From NCBI GenBank assembly GCA_951799425.1, contig OX637396.1, positions 42,399,901-42,463,900 of the forward strand: a stretch of DNA of 64,000 nt, given 5' to 3'. The stretch's first letter is position 1, and each line of letters starts with the position of its first letter. A model generated the notes under the pieces. That model was not told the DNA's origin. It made no database searches and saw only the letters and a program-made list of their open reading frames with translations. Below, piece by piece: positions 27,173 through 39,300 of the stretch. The stretch is from Ilex aquifolium. Taxonomy: Eukaryota; Streptophyta; Magnoliopsida; Aquifoliales; Aquifoliaceae. The position numbers were made by a program, and so were the translations under genes.

Positions 27173-29169
27173 GGGTTAATTGTACTAATGATTTTTAAGA
27201 TTTGTCACTTGTTGAACTTTGGTCCCTAAAATTTTAACTCCGTCAATTTTGTCCTCAACATTCAAATATTGAGTCAATGCAGTCCTCATACTAACTGCCG
27301 TCCAAATTAGTAACGGAAAATCATCATGTGCATCGTATGTGGCTAACATTAAGGGTATTGAGGTCATTTTGTTAAGCCAAAGGGGATATAAATGTAATCT
27401 TACAATAAGATCTGATTATTGAAAACATAAAACTATAAAGAGAGAATTACACCCTGATCCCCTGAGGTTTGTCACTTAATCATTCAAACCCCTAACATTT
27501 AAAATATTAAATACGGACCCCCCAAGGTTTGTATGCGGGTAACACTTAGACCCATGCCGTCAAATATCCATTAATATATACGTTAGTAAATTATATCTAG
27601 ACCTCCTGAAGTTTGTAAGTGTATAATACTCAGATTCCTCAAGTTTAAAATGTTATACTTAGACAAAAAATATTCCAATTAAAGATAAAATATCAAATAT
27701 GTTAAATTTTACAACCAAAATTCATGTTCTATTGTATCATTTATTGAAATAAAAAATAAAAAATCAATTTAAAAAAAAAAATCATAATTAGTATACAATT
27801 ATACTATATATTGGAATAAAATTAAAAAATCAAACAAATGGTATAAGTCATTCATAATAAAACATGAATTTTACAACCAAAATTCATGTTCTATTATGTC
27901 ATTTATTGAAATAAAATAAAAAATAAAAAATTATTTTTTTCTTAAAAAATCTTATTTAGTGTACAATTATATTATTTATTGGAATAAAACTAAAAAATCA
28001 AATAAGGGATCAAACTGTAATGAAACCAATATATTCTAATTTTAATTGGGATAATCTGGTAGTTTAATTTGGTCGTTTAAACGACTAAATTAAATTCTAA
28101 TAGGTAGTATAATTATATAATAATTATGATTTTTTAAGAAAAAATTAGATTTTTATTTTTAATTTTATTTCAATAAATGTCATAATAGAATAAAATTTTT
28201 GGTTGTAAAATTTAAAATATTTGATATTCTATATTTGATTTGAGTATTTTTTGTCTAAATATAACATTTTAAACTTAAAGGATGTAAATATTACGCATCT
28301 ACAAACTTCAGAGGGTCTGGTTGTAATTTATTAACGGATATACTAACGGATATTGACAGCAGAGGTCTAAGTGTTACGCGTGTATAAACTTTAAGGGGTC
28401 TATATGTAATATTTCAAATGTCAGGGGATCTGAGTGATTAAGTGACAAATTTCAGGGGCCTTAGTGTAATTCTCCCAACTATAAAATTACACCCTCCCAC
28501 ACCACTCCATCTCATTCCTTGATTTTCTATTCAACTTCTTCCCCCAGCTGACCAGCATCCTCCGGTAGGTATCTAGGTTTGATTCCCCCTTCCCACTATC
28601 GAAAAGCCTCTCTAAGACCACCCAAATCGTTCCATTTTACTTTTGATTTTATTTTTGGGCGGTGGTTTCGAGTTTGGATAGGGAGAAAAACGAAGTGGTG
28701 GTGGCGCAGTGCATTAGTGTGTGTTCTGTGTGCTTGTGTTTGAAAGATATAGACTGCTGGGTTTAGGACAGCGTGTGCAGAGAGAAAGGAAGAGAAAAAA
28801 AACAGAAAATCTGAGGTGGACAGAGAGAAATAGAGACATGTTTTTCGACACAGTGAGTGGGTGGTGTTGTTAGACCTCCAAATTTTCGGAATTGCTCCTT
28901 GAATCTTAGGTTCGTTCTCTGAAATTGGTGTGGATCATCGATTTTGTGTTTGCTTTTTCTGTGGTGGAGGTTGTCGTGTTTGGGTGTGTGGGTGGTGGTG
29001 GTGGTGGTGGTGATGGGATTACAGGGAACATCGAAATGCACTTGACACGCAAATAATAGTTTCCGTCACTTTTTTAAACAGAAGTTAACTCAATGTTTGA
29101 ACATTGAGGATGAAATTAAAATTTAATAAGTGATAAGCTTTATAGACTATTACTGCATGCCATTTATTC
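27173..29169. mobile_element. Mutator-type element, split by a second element
   Basis: Left end GGGTTAATTGTACTAATG, with TTTGTCACTTGTTGAAC and a CAACATTCAAATATTGAGTC block. The right arm (about 29060-29169) carries the complement of the same blocks. Flanks TTATATTTA (27164-27172) and TTATAATTA (29170-29178) match at 8 of 9. The right terminus appears to carry a 4-base insertion. The element at 58522-61778 is the same family. The right interior (28500-29040) has CT-rich, 5'-UTR-like stretches and a GGT repeat, also shared with that second copy. No transposase. Confidence 0.65.
27440..28476. mobile_element. Nested Mutator-type MITE, about 320-bp TIRs, perfect 9-bp TSD
   Basis: Lies inside the 27173-29169 element. 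Flanked by AACTATAAA at 27431-27439 and 28477-28485. Arms begin GAGAGAATTACACC and, complemented, GGGAGAATTACACT. They pair for roughly 320 bases through TTTGTCACTTAATCA, AACACTTAGACC and TTTTACAACCAAAA-type blocks. The centre holds a tandem duplication with units starting near 27709 and 27873. Non-coding; a transcript would fold into a long hairpin. Confidence 0.8.
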
Positions 29170-29178
29170 TTATAATTA

Positions 29179-30355
29179 TATAGTAAGGTATGAAAATGGA
29201 ACCCCCAGCCCCCTCATCTACATATGGTGGTATGAAAAAAGGTGCCACCTCTGAGATGGGTCGTGTGGCCAAATGCGAGGACGGTGGTGTGGTAAGTGGT
29301 AATATCTGGTGACTGGTTGTTGAGACTCCCAGCTGCCACAACAGATGCTCTGTTCAATTCAATAGCCAAAGCTAAATCCAACAAGTGAGTGTGACATGCA
29401 CTACCCTAACTTGACTTTTAGATGTGGACAAATAACCTTGGTTGGTTTGGAATCAAGTTCCCACTACCACTCTCTCTTCATTTTGAAGATTGATTTTTTC
29501 TCTCCTAAATAATACAGAATAAAAAAATTTGGGTATTTTATTTGTGAAAATCTCATATTAGATAAAAAATAATAATAATTTAAGTGTCCCACTATAGTAT
29601 TAATAAATAAATTACCTATAAACTTAAACTTTTAAGTAAGTATAAGTTCTAAAGATGCGTATTAAACCTTATACTAGTGAACTGCTTGTCTCTCCATCGT
29701 CATATTTGAAATAGTACTATTTTTTCTTTTTATTACAAAATAATATTTCAAAAAGTATTTCTCTATCTAGTGATCCATAGGAAATTGGTTGACACCAAAC
29801 ATTGATCGTGTGGAGCAATTCAGGGGCTCCGGCTCCTTTCCATTTCTACTAGAAAGAGAGGATCTTCCATTAGTTTATGTCAAGGAGACACGTGCCTTTT
29901 AATTTCTCCAAGGGCTGAGATTTAAGCACCCCTTTGTGGAAAAGACTTGAGAGTTAACAAATTGTACTCCTGATCAATTACTACTTTTCAATATGGGTTG
30001 AATGAAAATGGATAAATATCATAATTACTCTTTAAATTTTGTCACGTGCTTTAAAATGGTCTTTTAATTTTTAATTATTTTAATTTAATTCTTCAATTAT
30101 TAATTTATCTAATAAAAAACTATGTTAAGAGAATTATTCTCCCGAAATATATAAGTCAACTAATGTAGCTGGAAAAGCATTGGTAAGAAAGAACTGGGTT
30201 CAGAATTAGATCAGTAATTAAATCAAAATAACCTTCTTCATTCTATATTTATTTTTATTTTTTTTGTTTTTTGAGCCTTTGTATAGTCACCATCGCTGCA
30301 CATTTAATATTGGGGAAACCAATAAAGTAATAAGAAGGGAAAATTAGAAGGGGAT
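29179..30355. other. AT-rich spacer, no gene
   Basis: No coding signal. The stretch from about 30010 (GGATAAATATCATAATTACTC) resembles the terminal repeat of the 27173/58522 element family and may be a one-ended remnant. Confidence 0.35.
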
Positions 30356-30410
30356 ATAATCAATGAACAATGCTATTAGGATCTAATTTACTGACTTAAT
30401 TTGCTGACCT

Positions 30411-31135
30411 TGGAGGGACTCAAGACGGCTCGGCAGGCCCCAAAGCGACACGTGTACAGATGAAGCCGCTACGGAGTATAGGAGCCGAGTATAAGGACCG
30501 ACGCCGAGTAGTAAGCTTGCACCGATGACGAGGGGAGGAGCCGAGGAAGCGCTGTTCCATGGAGCCAAGAGTGAACCTCTGACACTAGCAATTAATGACA
30601 TGTGACCCAGCATTTATGAAGACGTGAGTGACTTAGACAGCATTTAATGTGCCTCTGCACCCTCGAAGACCCAAACTGACAGTCATGAGTAGATGCATTA
30701 ATGACTGTGATGCCGAGTTCAGACATAGGGCCGAGTGCCCCCTAAACGCCGAGTACTCGGGTGTAGGCGTCAGACGCCGTTCATAGGCACTCAAGTATCC
30801 TGATAGCCTGATGGACTCGGCGTAGCCCCGAGGGCTAACCCCCCCCCCCCCCCCCCCCCCCCGTCGAGCATTAATGGCACGGGAATCCAGATAAAAATCA
30901 CTCATTACACATGGGTAATGGCAAAAGGTACTGATTGCTGAGACAACCCTTGTGTCAGAGCAATCATTACAGGTTTGTGTATAAATACTCCTCAGAAAAA
31001 TGAACAAAGGTACGCAAAATCAATCCACAACTGATTAAATACAGCTTTTTTCCCCTCACTCTTGTTGACTTAAGCTTCGAAGGGGATAAGCCGGGCGTGC
31101 GCCTGGCTCCCTTTTTCCTAACTTCGATTGTTTCA
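30411..31135 (+). repeat. 5' LTR of the Tat element
   Basis: Starts TGGAGGGACTCAAGACGG and ends near GATTGTTTCA. Identity with the 3' LTR stops at that point. A run of about 24 C (30839-30862) is about 16 C in the 3' copy. TATA box at 30980-30987. Confidence 0.85.
30980..30987 (+). promoter_or_regulatory. TATA box of the Tat 5' LTR
   Basis: TATAAATA in the LTR, conserved at 46240-46247 in the 3' LTR. It is the likely core promoter for the retrotransposon transcript. Confidence 0.6.
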
Positions 31136-31215
31136 GAGCGACAAAGCGACTTTCCCGTTAGAGTACAGCTCCGCAATTGAGCTAGTTTCACTTAACCCTG
31201 CAGCAGGATCTTAAT

Positions 31216-34200
31216 TGTAAGAATTGAACACGCATGACAATTATATAAGATTTGTCATAAGCATATTCACATGTGACATGCATGCGTATGATTGACGATT
31301 AGTATTTAATTACGAGTAATGATGAGACCTGAAGCTGAACGATGAATATTTTTATATTTAGAGATAATTTTATAGAGAATGATTACAGGGGGAATTGTTT
31401 TATTTAAAGTGTGAAAAATTAAATAAGAATGTTGACATGCGATATGACTTTATTATTTTATGTACGTTAACGCATGTGAAATAAATCGGGTGACAAGCAT
31501 GTGACATAAATTTATTGTTATAAAAAAAAATAATAATAATGAAATAAAATGTATTAGTATATACAAGGAGTGGGTAAGGGTCCGAGAGACGAATTTAATA
31601 GATTGTCAATAATTTAAATAAATGTATATACATGTTTATGTATAAATATGTATACAAATAAAAAAAAGGTGGGTACATACATATAATTGTACATGTATAA
31701 ACCTATATAAACTAGGGAGTACATATATATAGAGTCATGATGAAGGTTTCCACTTAGCAAGACATGCAAGGCATGTCTTGCATGCAAAAAGAAAAAAAAA
31801 AAAAAAAAAGAGGTCTTGTACTTGGATATTTCGGCTAGATCAAGAGCCAAGAGGGAAAGAAGAAGAAAAGGAAGAGGAAGGAAAGGAAAGAATAGGAAAG
31901 AAAAGAAAGAGAAGAAAACAAAGAAAAATAAACAAGACTCTTCACTTACACTTGGGAAATTTCGGTTAAAGCAAGAAGGGAAAAATAGAAGCTTGAAGGG
32001 GGAGCTTAATGGTGGCTTAAAGGTGGAAGATTGGTGGTGTAGGAAGTGGATATAAGAGGTAAGCCATGTAATCTATCTTCTCTCATTTTCAATGTATATA
32101 TAAGAATTCTTAGTGTATATATATTGGGTATTGCATGTAATCTAAGAATAGTGTATTGCATGTGGGTTTAATGTAAAGGTTGTTATGGAAGTGTGGTATC
32201 ATGAGTATTGCTTGGAAAATTAATGTAATGTTTAGGTGGGTGTGTGAGCATAAGGTGTTGTTGCATGAAAAAAAATAAATAGGAAGAAAAGAATTATTGT
32301 ATGTAGGTTGAATTTTGATCTAGAGATATAATAGTCTAGTGGATAATTTAAAAATATTATGAAAGGTTCTTGAAATTGAATGAATCCATGGATGAGTAAT
32401 TACAAGAAAACATGTAAAATTTTATGATGTAGGAAATTATGCAAATTCAAGTATACTTTTGTTATGTTTATAATTTTATGAGAAAGGTTTCATTTAATGT
32501 AATTGATTCAAATAAATATTGATTTAACGGATTTGAGAAGATTAGTTGAATCAATTCGAGTAGATAATTTTACTCGATGTAAATGGATTATTTATTTGAC
32601 TCGAATTGAGTATTAAAATTCGAGTTGCGTATACCATTATGGATTTAAGCATTATTACATATTAACGCTCGAGTGAGATCATGGGTATTGGGCATGACAG
32701 GTCCAGAGGCAAAAATGTCAAAGAATGCCACACTCGAAGCTCTGATAGAGGGGTCGTCTACAAGGTTGAATCTCACGCAAGGTAGGTGTGCTATCCTACA
32801 TTCTCTTTATTGATACATATTTAAGTTTTGTTTAAATGGTTGTTTCATGATCTCTTTCGGAGATTTAATAACTGAGTGGTGTAATAATGGGTGACAGAGA
32901 TGGTTTAAATGACGGAGTAAGCCTTTGTGGCTTGGGTTGATTGTGTGATGAAATATGTGCATGCGTTTCGAGTTGACTATTTGCAAGCAGGATGCATTCC
33001 TATGATTAGATAATAATGTGGGTGTGAGCCATCAAAATGGCGAGAGTTGCAATGAGAACGTGGGTCATAAAATCGATTGGGTATATTATAAATACACGAG
33101 TTGTCCATACGATAAAAGTGTCATATGAATCGTTTTCGTGACGAAAAATATTAAGTTTGTGTATCGTCTTCGTGACTGGAAATATTAAGTGACTGTGAAT
33201 GTCTACATGACGGAAAAATATTAAGTATATGAGTTGTCTTCGTGACGAGAAATATTAAGTGATTGTGTGACGTCTACGTGACGGGATATACTAAGTTTGT
33301 GTGTCGTCTACGTGACGGGAAAATATTAAGCATACGAGTCGTCTTTGTGACGAAAAATATTAAGTGATTGTGTGACGTCTACGTGACGAGAAATAGTAAG
33401 TTTGTGTGTCGTCTTCGTAACGGGAAATATTAAATTGATTGTATAACGTCTATGTGATGAGAATTACCAAGTAGTTGCGTGTCGTCTATGTGACAGGACT
33501 AAGTTTGTGTGTCGTCTTCGTGACGGGAAATATTAAATGATTGTATAACGTCTATGTGACGGGAATTACCAAGTAGTTGCGTGTCGTCTGTGTGACAGGA
33601 AATATTAAATGATTGTGAGTCACCTATAAGACAAGAATTAATTGCTTGACCAAATTAGCCTTGTGATTAGAGTTGATTAACAACGGCATCTACATGACAG
33701 AATTAATTTACGTATTTAAGTCGTCTAAGTGACAAGAATGAGAAGTATCTATCTGACTTGAGTCACCTAAGTGATGAGAATTATTTATGTGGTAAATGTA
33801 GTCTAAGTGATGAGAATTATTTGTGTAGCTTAAATTTCCTATGTGACCAGAGTATGCGCGAGGGTATTCATTGTGTGGCATAATTTAATTATGTGAAAGT
33901 AACTATTTTAGAGATGAATTTTGCCTGTGTGATTTATACAAGTTATGCCTGTGTGATGTATCCGAACAACGTGTAAGTGGTGAAGGATAATTTTAATGTT
34001 GATAGTTGCAACGTGGTTAAGGTTGTTCCTAAAAAAAAAAGTGTTTTCTTTATCTCTTATTGTGCTCATGATTATTGATTGCATCCTTGCTCTCACTAAT
34101 GGTCTCAATGAATTTTCAGGAAAACACTAAAGACGAGAGGAGTCCACTGCCGAGTTTAGAGGGTCGATTGAGATGTAATCGTGGGGTTTTTTTTTTTTTT

Positions 34201-34313
34201 TATGTCCTTTAAACATAATTTGTATGTATATAAAGGTATCAAAGCTATGCGGTTGTTGTTGGTTTCTCCTCATCATTTGTGACAGATATTGTACCCCGAG
34301 TTGGGGTGTTACA
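31216..34313 (+). mobile_element. Solo-LTR-like insertion between the 5' LTR and gag, about 3.1 kb
   Basis: Begins TGTAAGAATTG and ends GGGGTGTTACA, the same terminal style as the solo LTR at 58642-60742. It holds no pol-type coding. It contains a 42-bp tandem array (about 33100-33620), poly(A) at 31789-31808 and poly(T) at 34188-34201. It separates the Tat leader from gag. A clean 5-bp duplication is not seen (TTAAT on the left, ATTTT on the right), so the borders are less sure than for the other LTRs. Confidence 0.6.
33100..33620 (+). repeat. Tandem array of a roughly 42-bp unit in the nested LTR
   Basis: About a dozen degenerate units of the form GTCGTCTTCGTGACGGGAAA + TATTAAG, alternating TTCGTGACG and TACGTGACG versions. 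Looser GTCGTCTAAGTGAC-type relatives continue to about 33870. Non-coding. Confidence 0.8.
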
Positions 34314-34341
34314 ATTTTGCTCGGCCCGAGATATTGTGGAG

Positions 34342-36375
34342 ATGGTGGAGGAACGCATGGGCGAACGCATGAGGGAACTCGAAAGGGACAACGCCAAGGT
34401 GCGGCGTAGGTTGAGAGAGTTCGAGCAGTCGGCGAATGCCAGCTGGCAGGCCCGAGAAGCTGAGGGACGAAGTTCCAGCCGAGGAGAGTCTGGGAGGACT
34501 AGGCTGGAGGCCTTTGAGAGAAATCATCCCGGGTGTTCAGCTGAAAGACGAGATCCGCGAGAACGGCAGAGACGTGCAAATGCCGAAGGGTCTAGGGGAG
34601 ATCATCGCGAGGCGAACCTTTCATGGTGGGATCACCGCCGTGGAATTCCTCGGGATGCCATGTCTACCGAGTCCCAAGCGGAGTCCACCGTAAGGGGACC
34701 AAAGGAGGCCAGATACCCTCGAGGGTATATTGGCGACAAGCGCCGAGAACCGAAACCTAGGGGAGATGAGGAGCAGATCTCTTCTCCGTTTGTGCGATCA
34801 ATTAGGAAAACCGAAATGCCGAAGAAGTTCGCCGTTCCCCGATTCAAGGCGTATGATGGGAGGACTGACCCCGAGAGTCACCTGCGACATTACAAGCAAC
34901 TAATGTCAATCTATGACACCGACCAAAGGGTATTGTGCCGAGTTTTCCCCATGAGTTTGGGGGATACCGCAATGAAGTGGTATGAAAGCTTGGACCCAGA
35001 AAGTATCGAGTCTTGGAAGCAAATGGCCGGACTCTTCAAAGCTCGGTTCATCACCAGCACCAAAAGGCCGAAGGACATTAGCGCCTTGCTGACACTCAGG
35101 CGGAAGAATGGGGAGTCCCTCCGACAGTATGTAGTGAGGTACTGGGAGGAAGTCAGCGAGGTGGACGCTTGTTCGGAGGTGATGGCTGCAGCATCTTTTC
35201 GATTGGGCTTGCCCCGGGACACTGGCCTCTACCGGTCCCTTACTAAGAAGGTTCCAGGAGACATGAAAGACCTAATGGCGCGTATAGATAAATACGCACG
35301 AGTCGAAGAAGAGACCGGTGCTCCCGAGAGCAGGGCCGCGCTGCCGAGAAAGAGGGAGAGAGAACAGCCACCTCACAAGAGTGCACCCGCTCCGCCACCG
35401 AACCGCCTATCCTTCCAAGGGATTAACACGGTTTTCAAAGAGCCTATTTACAGGATGCTGAACAAGATAAAATACCAACCGTATTTCAGGTGGCCCCCAA
35501 AGATGTTAGGTGACCCGGCAACGAGGGACACCACGGTCAAGTGTTCTTTTCACAGAGATTTTGGCCATATGACTGAAGATTGCAAAGCATACAAATCCTT
35601 CCTCGAGCAGTTGGTCCGGGATAGGCACCTTGGAGAATTCATTGACCAAAGGCCCAGGCGGAGGGAGATAGAGGAAAGGCCGGGATCGCCCCGAGGGGCT
35701 GTTCCGGTAATCAACGTCATACACGCCTGCACAATTGAAAGACCGACGTATAATGTCCTCCGGGCGGAGCGCAGAAAAGTTTCACAGGCGTTGCAGGTTG
35801 AAGGAGCTGAGTGGGCTGGGCCATCCTCTAAGAAGCCCCGACTGAATCACGAGGTCATCAGTTTCTCTGACGCCGACTTGGGCGGCGTAGCCCTGCCGCA
35901 TGAGGACGCTCTTGTAATTACCTTACGAGTCGACAAATTTGACGTAAGAATGATCCTAATAGATTCTGGGAGCTCGTCCGAGGTGATGTACGACGACCTC
36001 TTCAAGAAGCTGGGGCTAACCCGCAGGGACTTGAAGCCTGTTCAAACCCCCCTTGTCGGTTTTAACGGGTCAAGTGCCCTTCCACTCGGCAAAATCACTT
36101 TGATGGTTCAGGCGGCGATCGTCTCGATACCAGTGGAGTTCTTGGTGATAGACTCTGATTCCCCCTATAATGCCATAATGGGAAGGACGTGGCTCCATGC
36201 TATGAGAGCGATCCACTCCAGCTACCACCAGAAGATAAAGTTCCCCACCCCGCGTGGTATCATGGAAATCCGGGGTGACCAATTGGCGGCCAAAAACTGT
36301 TTTTATGTCGCCATGAAGACAGGGCTCGGCCCCCGGGGTGGAGACCGAAACCCCGAGGGGGTGGTTGCCAAATAG
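34342..36375 (+). CDS. Tat gypsy gag-protease polyprotein
   Basis: Structural protein and aspartic protease of the retrotransposon; assembles virus-like particles in the cytoplasm and cleaves the polyprotein. Order: charged coiled-coil N terminus (MVEERMGERMRELERDN), retrotransposon gag domain about 195-290 (AMKWYESLDPESI, SLRQYVVRYW), zinc-knuckle variant from Cys401 with C-x2-H-x4-H-x4-C as usual in Tat elements, and protease active site DSGSS from Asp541. The open frame begins at 34279, but the first 35 bases belong to the inserted LTR, so 34342 is the first ATG in Tat sequence. The natural N terminus may have been lost. It ends at TAG 36373-36375 in the same frame as pol. Confidence 0.9.
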   Translation: MVEERMGERMRELERDNAKVRRRLREFEQSANASWQAREAEGRSSSRGESGRTRLEAFERNHPGCSAERRDPRERQRRANAEGSRGDHREANLSWWDHRRGIPRDAMSTESQAESTVRGPKEARYPRGYIGDKRREPKPRGDEEQISSPFVRSIRKTEMPKKFAVPRFKAYDGRTDPESHLRHYKQLMSIYDTDQRVLCRVFPMSLGDTAMKWYESLDPESIESWKQMAGLFKARFITSTKRPKDISALLTLRRKNGESLRQYVVRYWEEVSEVDACSEVMAAASFRLGLPRDTGLYRSLTKKVPGDMKDLMARIDKYARVEEETGAPESRAALPRKREREQPPHKSAPAPPPNRLSFQGINTVFKEPIYRMLNKIKYQPYFRWPPKMLGDPATRDTTVKCSFHRDFGHMTEDCKAYKSFLEQLVRDRHLGEFIDQRPRRREIEERPGSPRGAVPVINVIHACTIERPTYNVLRAERRKVSQALQVEGAEWAGPSSKKPRLNHEVISFSDADLGGVALPHEDALVITLRVDKFDVRMILIDSGSSSEVMYDDLFKKLGLTRRDLKPVQTPLVGFNGSSALPLGKITLMVQAAIVSIPVEFLVIDSDSPYNAIMGRTWLHAMRAIHSSYHQKIKFPTPRGIMEIRGDQLAAKNCFYVAMKTGLGPRGGDRNPEGVVAK

Positions 36376-39300
36376 CAATCACAGTACGGTCGGCTGGGGA
36401 TAGATGAGCCCGCGGTGGAGCCCGCCGACCGTTCCACCGAGCCACTTATTAAGGTCTGGTTGAATCCCGGTGATACAGAGAGGTACTTCTTGATGGGGTC
36501 CTCATTGAATGATGTTGAGAGAGAGGAAATGAGTTCTTTCCTGCGCCGAAATGCTGATGTCTTCGCTTGGACCCATGCCGAGATGACAGGGATCAACCCC
36601 GAGGTCATGACCCATCGGCTTCACGCTAATCCAAACTTCAAGCCGGTAAGGCAGAAAGCACGCAGGACGGCCCCGCATCATGCACAAGCCGTGGACGAAG
36701 AGGTCGATAAATTGCTAGAGGCAGACACCATTCGGGAGGTCCAATTTCCCGAGTGGCTGTCCAACACGGTGTGTGCCAAAAAGAAAGAAGGCAAGTGGCG
36801 GGTCTGCGTAGATTTCACTGACTTGAATAAAGCATGCCCCAAGGATGGATATCCGCTCCCAAAAGTCGACCAGTTGGTGGATGTTACTACCGGTCACAAG
36901 CGCATTACCTTCATGGACGCTCGAGCGGGCTATCATCAGATCGCCTTAGACGAGTCGGATCAAGAGAAAACAGCTTTCATTACGCCCCGAGGAATCTATT
37001 GCTATACAGTAATGCCTTTCGGCTTAAAGAATGCCGGCGCTACCTACCAGCGGTTGATGAACAAGATGTTCAAGCACCTCCTCGGTGTCACCATGGAAGT
37101 GTACATTGATGACATGCTGGTCAAGAGTAAGGAGGGTACCGATCATCTTGCCGACTTGGGCACCACCTTCTCCATACTCCGACGCTACGGATTAAAGCTT
37201 AATGCGTCGAAGTGCGCGTTCGGAGTAAGCTCGGGGAAGTTTTTAGGATACCTGGTAACCCACCGGGGAATTGAAGCTAACCCCGAGCAGATTCAGGCGG
37301 TCCAAAACGTCCAGGCACCCAGGACTATCAAAGACGTCCAGAAGCTGACTGGGATGCTCGCTGCCCTTAACCGGTTTATTTCCAAGTCCACTGATAGGTG
37401 TAAGTCATTTTTTACCAAGTTAAAGGGGGCCGCGAAGGGGGCCTGGGACGAGGAATGTAGCCGTGCACTGGAAGGAATTAAGGAATATCTCAGGCGTCCT
37501 CCGACCCTGTCCGTCCCGGGGGCAAGGGAAACCCTGTACCTCTACTTATCCGTCTCGGAGGAGGCTGTTAGTGGAGCCCTGGTAAGAGAACACGAAGGGG
37601 CACAGAGGCCCGTTTATTTCATCAGTAAAACCTTGCTTGACGCCGAGACGAGGTATTTGCCAATGGAAAAATTAGTCCTTGCCCTGGTAGTCTTGGCGAG
37701 GAAGCTCAGGCACTATTTCCAGGCACACGCCATTGAGGTGTTAACGGATCGTCCTCTCAGACCCATCCTTCAGAAAGTTGACCTGTCGGGGAGAGTCGCC
37801 AAATGGGCCGTGGAGCTTGGGGAATTCGAAATAAGGTACAAACCCCGTACTTCGATTAAGGGGCAAGTCCTTGCGGATTTCATCGTCGAGTTCACTGCGC
37901 CCGAGCCCCCGCCGGAGATTGCCACTTTGAGCGCCGACTGGAGCCTGTATGTCGACGGGTCCTCAAACGCAAGGGGGGCAGGAGTGGGGGTAATACTAGC
38001 CAGTGCAGAAGGATTTACAATAGAACGAGCTATCAGATTGGGATTTAAAGCATCTAATAATGAAGCCGAGTATGAGGCACTGCTGGCGGGACTCGATGTT
38101 GCCTACTCGGTCGGGGTTAGGCACCTGCAGGCCTTCTGCGACTCCCAGCTGGTGGTGAATCAGATCAATGGTGACTTTGAAGTCCGAGACACGAGAATGA
38201 AAGCTTACTGTCTAAAGGCGAAAGCCAAGATAGAGAAATTTGAAAAGGTGGAAGTCTCACATATTTCAAGAGATCAGAACACCCACGCCGACGCCCTGGC
38301 TTGCCTGGCCTCGGCATTGGCCTCAGAAGTAACCCGGCGTATCACAATTGAAAACCGGGAGAAACCTAGTATAGAGGAGACGTATATCCAGCAAGCATTG
38401 CCGGTGCAAGTGCAGTCAACTACTGGCTGGATGGTTCCTATTGTTGCCTACTTGACGGAGGGCGTGCTCCCCGAGGATGTCAAGGAAGCCAGAAAGATCA
38501 GGCTCAAGGCCCCTAGGTTCTGGATTTCCGGCAATCAGCAGCTATATAGGAAATCTTTCTCCGGTCCCCATCTGCTTTGTGTCCCTGAGGACAAGGTGGA
38601 ACCCCTGCTCTATGAAATCCATGAAGGCGTATGCGGAAGTCACACGGGAGGCAGATCCCTTGCACACCGAGCAGTGACACAAGGGTATTGGTGGCCATAT
38701 ATGCAAAAAGACGCGAAGAGCTACGTGAGAAAATGTGACAAATGCCAGAAGTTCGCCCCCATTATCCGACAACCGGCTGGGGATCTGAACTTGGTAACTA
38801 GTCCTTGGTCATTCTCTCAATGGGGAATAGACATCGTGGGTCCACTTCCGAAGGCCCCCTTAGGCAAGAAATTCTTGTTGGTAGCCACAGATTACTTCAC
38901 CAAGTGGATCGAAGCCGAGCCCCTGAGCCGTATCCGAGACGCCGAGACAAAGAGATTCGTTTGGCAGAACATAATTACTCGGTTTGGGATTCCCAGAGCT
39001 ATAATCTCGGACAACGGCACCCAATTCAACAGTGGCCCTTTCAGAGAGTTTTGCTCGGGGTTTGGAATACGTAATTACTATTCCACACCAGCATACCCCC
39101 AGAGTAATGGGCAAGCAGAGGTTTCTAACAAGACTGTGTTGGCAGGGATCAAGAAGAGGCTTGAAAAGGCAAAAGGAAAGTGGACCGAGGAGCTACTCAA
39201 CGTGATGTGGGCCTACAGGACAACACCGAGGACTTCAACAGGCGAAACGCCGTTTGCCTTAACATACGGGGTGGAGGCTGTCATCCCGCTTGAAGTCGGT

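Noticed and set aside
30839..30862. C24 run as a functional element
   Set aside because: A homopolymer of different length in the two LTRs; best seen as slippage or sequencing noise.
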